Assembly: GCA_036417435.1 (NCBI GenBank)
Contig: CM070910.1
Location: 80,026,784 to 80,090,783 of the forward strand
Origin: Inia geoffrensis
Taxonomy: Eukaryota > Chordata > Mammalia > Artiodactyla > Iniidae
DNA: 64,000 bases
Reading direction: 5' to 3'
In this document: positions 58,059 through 64,000 of the stretch, in pieces
Position numbering within the stretch: position 1 is the stretch's first letter
Layout of the letters: every line of letters begins with the position of its first letter
Notes under the pieces: model-generated
Told to the model about the DNA's origin: nothing
What the model saw: the letters and a program-made list of their open reading frames with translations, nothing else
Databases searched by the model: none
Made by a program: the position numbers and the translations under genes

Positions 58059-59066
58059 TGAGCCTCACCCTAAGCCTTACCCCCACCCGTGACCTAATAT
58101 TAACCAATACACCATCACTAAACTGTGCCCTCACACGTATGCTAACCCTAAACTGCAGCTGTACCCTAACCTGTACCCTAATCCCTCTTCATTCTCTAAC
58201 CCTAACCCTAACCTGAAACCTAACCCTGACACTCACCCTAAACTTTACCCTCACCCGTGTCCTAAATTTAACCAGTACATCAACACTAACCCATGCACTC
58301 TTACGTAGGCTAACCCTAAATCATTGCCGTACCCTAACCTGTACCCTAATCAATCCCCATTCCCTAACCATAATCCTAACCCAAACCCTTAACGTGACCC
58401 TATTCCGTGGCCTTACCCTCACCCGTGCCCTAATCGTAACCTGTACACTTACACTAACTAGTGACCTCAAACGTACGCTAACCCTTAAGCGTCATCGTAC
58501 CCAAAACTGTACCCTAATCCCTCCCCATTCCCTAACCCTAACCCTAACCAGAATAGTAAATCTGACCCTCACCCGAACCCTTACCCTCACCGTGCCCTAA
58601 TCTTAACCAGCAAACCAACACTAATTAGTGGCCTCACACATATGCTAACCCTTAAGCGTTGTCGTACCCTAAACTGTACCCTAATCCCTCCCCATTCCCT
58701 AACCCTAACACGAACACGAATCCTAATCCTGACACTCACCTGAAGACTTACCCTCACCCGTGCCCTAATATTAACCAGGACACTAACACTAACTCTTGCC
58801 CTCACACGAACAGTAACCCTTAAGCACTCTCGTACCCTAAACTGTACCCTAATCCCTCCCCATTCCCTAAACCTAACCCTAATACGAATCCTAACCCTGA
58901 CCGTTACCAGAAGCCTTACCCTCACACGTGCCCTAATCTTAACCAGGACACCAACACTAACTCGTGCCCTCACACGTACGCTAAACCTTAAGCGTTGTCA
59001 TACCCTAAATTGTACCCTAATCCCTCCCCATTCCCTAACCCTAACCCTAACCCAAATCGTAAACCT
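58059..59066. repeat. Six-monomer HOR, 1008 bp, copy 2
   Basis: It matches copy 1 type by type; the attccgtggcc monomer lies at 58,397, 1008 bp after its counterpart. One base is missing near 58,590 (caccgtgccc instead of cacccgtgccc), so the next landmark, cagcaaacc, is 1007 bp from its homologue (57,601 to 58,608). Confidence 0.86.
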
Positions 59067-59905
59067 GACCCTCACCCGAAACCTTACCCTCACCCATGCC
59101 CTAATCTTAACCAGCACACCAACACTAATTCGTGCCCTCACAGGTACGCTATACCTTAAGCGTTGTCATACCCTAAACTGTACCCTAATCCCTCCCCATT
59201 CCCTAACCCTAACCCTAACCAGAATAGTAAACCTGACCGTCACCCGAACCCTTACCCTCACCCGTGCCCTAATCTTAACCAGCAAACCAACACTAATTAG
59301 TGGCCTCACACATATGCTAACCCTTAAGCGTTGTCGTACCCTAAACTGTACCCTAATCCCTCCCCATTCCCTAACCCTAACACGAACACGAATCCTAACC
59401 CTGACACTCACCTGAAGACTTACCCTCACCCGTGCCCTAATATTAACCAGGACACTAACACTAACTCTTGCCCTCACACGAACAGTAACCCTTAAGCACT
59501 CTCGTATCCTAAACTGTACCCTAATCCCTCCCCATTCCCTAAACCTAACCCTAACACGAATCCTAACCCTGACCCTTACCAGAATCCTTACCCTCACCCG
59601 TGCCCTAATCTTAACCAGGACACCAACACTAACTCGTGCCCTCACACGTACGCTAAACCTTAAGCGTTGTCATACCCTAAACTGTACCCTAATCCCTCCC
59701 CATTCCCTAACCCTAACCCTAACCCAAATCGTAAACCTGACCCTCACCTGAAACCTTACCCTCACCCGTGCCCTAATCTTAAACAGCACACCAACACTAA
59801 TTTGTGCCCTCACACATACGCTATCCCTTAAGCGTTGTCATACCCTAAACTGTACCCTAATCCCTCCCCATTCCCTAACCCTAACCCTAACCCAAATCCT
59901 AACCC
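58562..59905. repeat. Four-monomer derivative HOR, 672 bp, two copies
   Basis: The agaatagtaaa, cacctgaagac and cccttaccagaa monomers plus one cccgaaacc or cctgaaacc monomer form a 672-bp period: cagcaaaccaacactaatta occurs at 58,608 and 59,280. It overlaps the end of the second 1008-bp unit and looks like a subset of it, amplified after loss of the attccgtggcc monomers. Confidence 0.8.
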
Positions 59906-62088
59906 TGGCCCTCTCCTGAAGCCTTACCCTCACCCGTGCCCTAATCTTAAACAGGACACTAACACTAACTCTTGCCCTCACACGAACGGTAAGCCTTAAG
60001 CTCTGTCGTACCCTAAACTGTACCCTAATCCCTCCCCATTCCGTAACCCTAACCCTAACACGAATCCTAACCCTGACCCTCACCCAAAGACTTACCATCA
60101 CCCGTGCCCCAATCTTAACCAGGACACCAACACTAACTCGTGCCCTCACACGTACGCTAACCCTAAACCGAAGCTGTACCCTAACCTGTACCCTAATCCC
60201 TCTCCATTCCCTAACCCTAACACTAACCTGAAACCTAACCCAGACACTCACCCTAAACTTTACCCTCACCCGTGTCCTAATTTTAACCAGTACATCAACA
60301 CTAACCCATGTCTTCTTAAGTAGGCTAAACATAAACCATTGCCGTACCCTAACCTGTACACTAATCAATCCCCATTCCCTAACCATAACCCTAACCCAAA
60401 CCCTTAACGTGACACTCTTCCGAGGCCTTACCCTCACCTGTGCCCTAATCGTAACCAGTACACTAACACTAATTAGTGACCTCACACGTATGCTAACCCT
60501 TAAGCCTCATCGTACCATAAACTGTACCCTAATCCCTCCCCATTCCCTAAACCTAACCCTAAACCGAATCGTAAACCTGACACTCACCCCAACCCTTAAC
60601 CACACCCGTGCCCTAATCTTAACCAGCACACCAACACTAAATCGTGGTCTCACACGTACGCTGACCCTTAAGCGTTGTCGTACTCTAAACTGTACCCTAA
60701 TGCCTCCCCATTCCCTAACCCTAACCCTAACCTGAATCCTATCCCTAACCCTCACCTGAAGCCTTACCCTCACCAGTGCCCTAATCTTAACCAGGACACC
60801 AACACTAACTGGTGCCCTCACATGTACGCTAACCCTTAAGCGTTGTCATACCCTAAATTGTACCCTAATCCCTCCGCATTCCCTAACCCTAACCCTAACA
60901 CGAATCCTAACCCTGAGCCTCACCCTAAGCCTTACCCTCACCCGTGACCTAATCTTAACCAATATACCATCACTAAACCATGCCCTCACACGTACGCTAA
61001 CCCTAAACCGCAGCCGTACCCTAATCTGTACCCTAATCCCTCTCCATTCCCTAACCCTAACCCTAACCCGAACCCTAACCCTGACACTCACCCGAAGATT
61101 TACCCTCATCCGTGTCCTAATTTGAAACAGTCCATCAACACTAACCCATGCCCTCCAACGTAAGCTAACACTAAACCATTGCCGTGCCCTACCCTGTTCC
61201 CTAATCCCTCCCATTGCCTAACCCTAACCCTAACCCCATCCCTAAACCTGACCCTCTTCCGAGCCCCTACCCTAACCCATGCACTAACCTTAACCAGTAC
61301 ACAAACACTAACTCGTGCCCTCAAACGTACGCTAACCATTAAGCTTTGTCGTACCCTATTCTGTACCCTAATCCCTCCCCATTCCCTAACCCTGACCCTA
61401 ACCCGAATAGTAAACCTGACCCTCACCCGAACCCTTACCCTCACCCGTGCCCTAATCTTAACCAGCACACCAACACTAATTTGTGCCCTCACACATACGC
61501 TATCCCTTAAGCGTTGTCGTACCCTAAACTGTACCCTAAACCCTCCCCATTCCCTAACCCTAACCCTAACCCAAATCCTAACCCTGACCCTCACCCGAAG
61601 ACTTACCATCACCCGTGCCCTAATCTTAACCAGGACAGCAACACTAACTGGTGCCCTCAAACGTACGCTAACCCTTAAGCATTGTCATACCCTAAATTGT
61701 ACACTAATTCCTCCGCATTCCCTAACCCTAACCCTAACACGAATCCTAACCCTGACCCTCACCCGAAGCCTTACCCTCAGCCGTGCCCTAATCTTAACCA
61801 GGACACTAACACTAAATTTCGCCCTCACACGAACGGTAACGCTTAATCAATGTCGTACCCTAAACTGTACCCTAATGCCTCCCCATTCCCTAAACCTAAC
61901 CCTAACACGAATCCTAACCCTGACCCTTACCAGAAGCCTTACCCTCACCGGTGCCCTAATCTTAACCAGGACACCAACACTAACTCGTGCCCTCACACGT
62001 ACGACAACCCTTAAGCGTTGTCATACCCTAAATTGTACCCTAATCCCTACCCATTCCCTAACCCTAACCCTAACCCGAATCCTAACCC
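59906..62088. repeat. Mixed monomers between the two 1008-bp HOR clusters
   Basis: About 13 monomers without a visible short HOR. They include a final block of right-domain type at about 60.85-61.34 kb (aatttgaaacagtccatc, a 167-bp ctcccattgcc monomer and ttccgagcccc), homologous to 55.65-56.1 kb. No gene or unique DNA is visible. Confidence 0.78.
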
Positions 62089-63096
62089 TGAGCCTCACCC
62101 TAAGCCTTACCCCCACCCGTGACCTAATATTAACCAATACACCATCACTAAACTGTGCTCTCACACGTATGCTAACCCTAAACCGCAGCTGTACCCTAAC
62201 CTGTACCCTAATCCCTCTTCATTCTCTAACCCTAACCCTAAACTGAAACCTAACCCTGACACTCACCCTAAACTTTACCCTCACCCGTGTCCTAAATTTA
62301 ACCTGTACATCAACACTAACCCATGCACTCTTACGTAGGCTAACCCTAAATCATTGCCGTACTCTAACCTGTACCCTAATAAATCCCCATTCCCTAACCA
62401 TAATCCTAACCCAAACCCTTAACGTGACCCTATTCCGTGGCCTTACCCTCACCCGTGCCCTAATCGTAACCTGTACACTAACACTAACTAGTGACCTCAA
62501 ACGTACGCTAACCCTTAAGCGTCATCGTACCCAAAACTGTACCCTAATCCCTCCCCATTCCCTAACCCTAACCCTAACCAGAATAGTAAACCTGACCCTC
62601 ACCCGAACCCTTACCCTCACCCGTGCCCTAATCTTAACCAGCAAACCAACACTAATTAGTGGCCTCACCCATATGCTAACCCTTAAGCGTTGTCATACCC
62701 TAAACTGTACCCTAATCCCTCCCCATTCCCTAACCCTAACACGAACACGAATCCTAACCCTGACACTCACCTGAAGACTTACCCTCACCCGTGCCCTAAT
62801 ATTAACCAGGACACTAACACTAACTCTTGCCCTCACACGAACAGTAACCCTTAAGCGCTCTCGTGCCCTAAACTGTACCCTAATCCCTCCCCATTCCCTA
62901 AACCTAACCCTAACACGAATCCTAACCCTGACCCTTACCAGAATCCTTACCCTCACCCATGCCCTAATCTTAACCAGGACACCAACACTAACTCGTGCCC
63001 TCACACGTATGCTAAACCTTAAGCGTTGTCATACCCTAAACTGTACCCTAATCCCTCCCCATTCCCTAACCCTAACCCTAACCCGAATCCTAAACC
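62089..63096. repeat. Six-monomer HOR, 1008 bp, copy 3
   Basis: It starts with tgagcctcaccctaagcc at 62,089; the next copy starts at 63,097, exactly 1008 bp on. Landmarks attccgtggcc (62,427 and 63,435) and cagcaaacc (62,639 and 63,647) repeat at the same 1008-bp spacing. It lies 4030 bp after copy 2. Confidence 0.88.
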
Positions 63097-64000
63097 TGAG
63101 CCTCACCCTAAGCCTTACCCCCACCCGTGACCTAATATTAACCAATACACCATCACTAAACTGTGCCCTCACACGTATGCTAACCCTAAACCGCAGCTGT
63201 ACCCTAACCTGTACCCTAATCCCTCTTCATTCTCTAACCCTAACCCTAAACTGAAACCTAACCCTGACACTCACCCTAAACTTTACCCTCACCCGTGTCC
63301 TAAATTTAACCAGTAAATCAACACTAACCCATGCACTCTTACGTAGGCTAACCCTAAATCATTGCCGTACCCTAACCTGTACCCTAATCAATCCCCATTC
63401 CCTAACCATAATCCTAACCCAAACCCTTAACCTGACCCTATTCCGTGGCCTTACCCTCACCCGTGCCCTAATCGTAACCTGTACACTAACACTAACTAGT
63501 GACCTCAAACGTACGCTAACCCTTAAGCGTCATCGTACGCAAAACTGTACCCTAATCCCTCCCCATTCCCTAACCCTAACCCTAACCAGAATAGTAAACC
63601 TGACCCTCACCCGAACCCTTACCCTCACCCGTGCCCTAATCTTAACCAGCAAACCAACACTAATTAGTGGCCTCACACATATGCTAACCCTTAAGCGTTG
63701 TCATACCCTAAACTGTACCCTAATCCCTCCCCATTCCCTAACCCTAACACGAACACGAATCCTAACCCTGACTCTCACCTGAAGACTTACCCTCACCCGT
63801 GCCCTAATACTAACCAGGACACTAACACTAACTCTTGCCCTCACACGTACGCTAAACCTTAAGCGTTGTCATACCCTAAACTGTACCCTAATCCCTCCCC
63901 ATTCCCTAACCCTAACCCTAACCCAAATCGTAAACCTGACCCTCACCCGAAACCTTACCCTCACCCGTGCCCTAATCTTAAACAGCACACCAACACTAAT
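63097..64000. repeat. Six-monomer HOR, copy 4, cut by the window end
   Basis: It follows copy 3 through the first five monomers. Near 63.85 kb it goes directly from ctcttgccctcac to cgtacgctaaacc, skipping one monomer relative to copy 3, and then continues with the aatcgtaaacctg monomer as near 59.05 and 59.73 kb. The window ends inside this repeat. Confidence 0.82.

Larger units (their letters stand above)
1..64000. repeat. Telomere-derived 168-bp satellite array (whole window)
   Basis: The window is a head-to-tail array of about 380 monomers, each normally 168 bp, which is 28 hexamers in CCCTAA register. The spacing was measured from the cagta motif near the middle of the monomer: 823, 991, 1159, 1327, 1495, 1661, 1829, 1997, 2165 and 2333 give steps of 168 bp with one step of 166. 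Split into hexamers, most blocks are one to three substitutions from CCCTAA. Fixed diagnostic blocks are cccgaagcctta, cttaaccagtacacc, cacacgtacgctaac, cttaagcgttgtcgtacc and ctccccattccc. All monomers have the same orientation and no unique DNA interrupts them apart from about 40 bp near 33,270. Uniform CCCTAA derivation indicates a eukaryote with TTAGGG telomeres; subtelomeric or interstitial heterochromatic location is an inference. The array is open at both window ends. Confidence 0.96.

Noticed and set aside
1..64000. CRISPR array or bacterial tandem repeat
   Set aside because: There are no alternating identical repeats and unique spacers. The whole sequence is one continuous degenerate hexamer satellite.
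1..64000. CENP-B box in the monomer (- strand cttcgggtgagggtc)
   Set aside because: The TTCG and spaced A fit the first half, but the required CGGG at the end of the box is absent (GTCA instead), so it is not a CENP-B box. A length near 171 bp alone does not make this alpha satellite.
1..64000. Terminal telomere tract
   Set aside because: Perfect CCCTAA runs never exceed four hexamers here, and the variants form ordered higher-order repeats, which terminal telomerase-made DNA does not.

Overview
The whole 64 kb window is one uninterrupted block of degenerate telomeric satellite DNA. I see no protein gene, RNA gene, transposon, CRISPR array or unique sequence that I can support. The + strand is C-rich and G-poor and is built from variants of the hexamer CCCTAA (TTAGGG on the other strand). 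The window is therefore eukaryotic, from an organism with TTAGGG-type telomeres (vertebrates, many fungi and many protists share this). I cannot name the species. The likely setting is a subtelomeric array or a large heterochromatic interstitial telomeric array; a centromeric satellite of telomeric origin cannot be excluded. All units point the same way. If this is a chromosome end, the telomere lies to the left of base 1. The array runs off both ends of the window.

The hexamers are organised into a monomer of 168 bp, exactly 28 hexamers, repeated about 380 times. Variants of 162, 166, 167 and 174 bp come from loss or gain of one hexamer or of one or two bases. Every monomer keeps a short telomere-like core of three to four C-tracts, a divergent body with fixed diagnostic motifs (cagtacacc, cacacgtacg, cttaagcgttg, ctccccattcc), and the 6-bp phase throughout.

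Monomers are grouped into higher-order repeats (HORs). Left domain (1-33,252): units marked by a unique monomer with tttatcc at 2494, 8365, 11555, 14407, 21290, 27161 and 33030, so unit lengths are 5871, 3190, 2852, 6883, 5871 and 5869 bp. A second marker (catgactct at about 118, 6483, 18564, 25279 and 28967) is missing from the two short units. At 33,253-33,293 a 41-bp A-rich non-hexameric stretch separates this domain from a second one. Right domain (33,294 to about 57,050): a different monomer set with ccggtgcccttg, cacaattatgcg and ttccgaggccc variants, many 167-bp monomers, and several nearly identical recent duplications (offsets 1510, 4028, 4196, 6548, 5876 and 7387 bp). Distal right domain (about 57,051-64,000): a compact six-monomer HOR of exactly 1008 bp and a four-monomer (672 bp) derivative.

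Long open frames occur on both strands only because 168 is divisible by 3. They encode Thr/Leu-rich (+) or Val/Arg-rich (-) 56-residue repeats, mostly lack an ATG start, and are not annotated as genes. The points of interest are the exact 28-hexamer monomer, the retained telomeric/G-quadruplex core every 168 bp, the in-register record of unequal exchange, and the potential for telomere-type (Val-Arg / Gly-Leu) dipeptide translation if the G-rich strand is transcribed.
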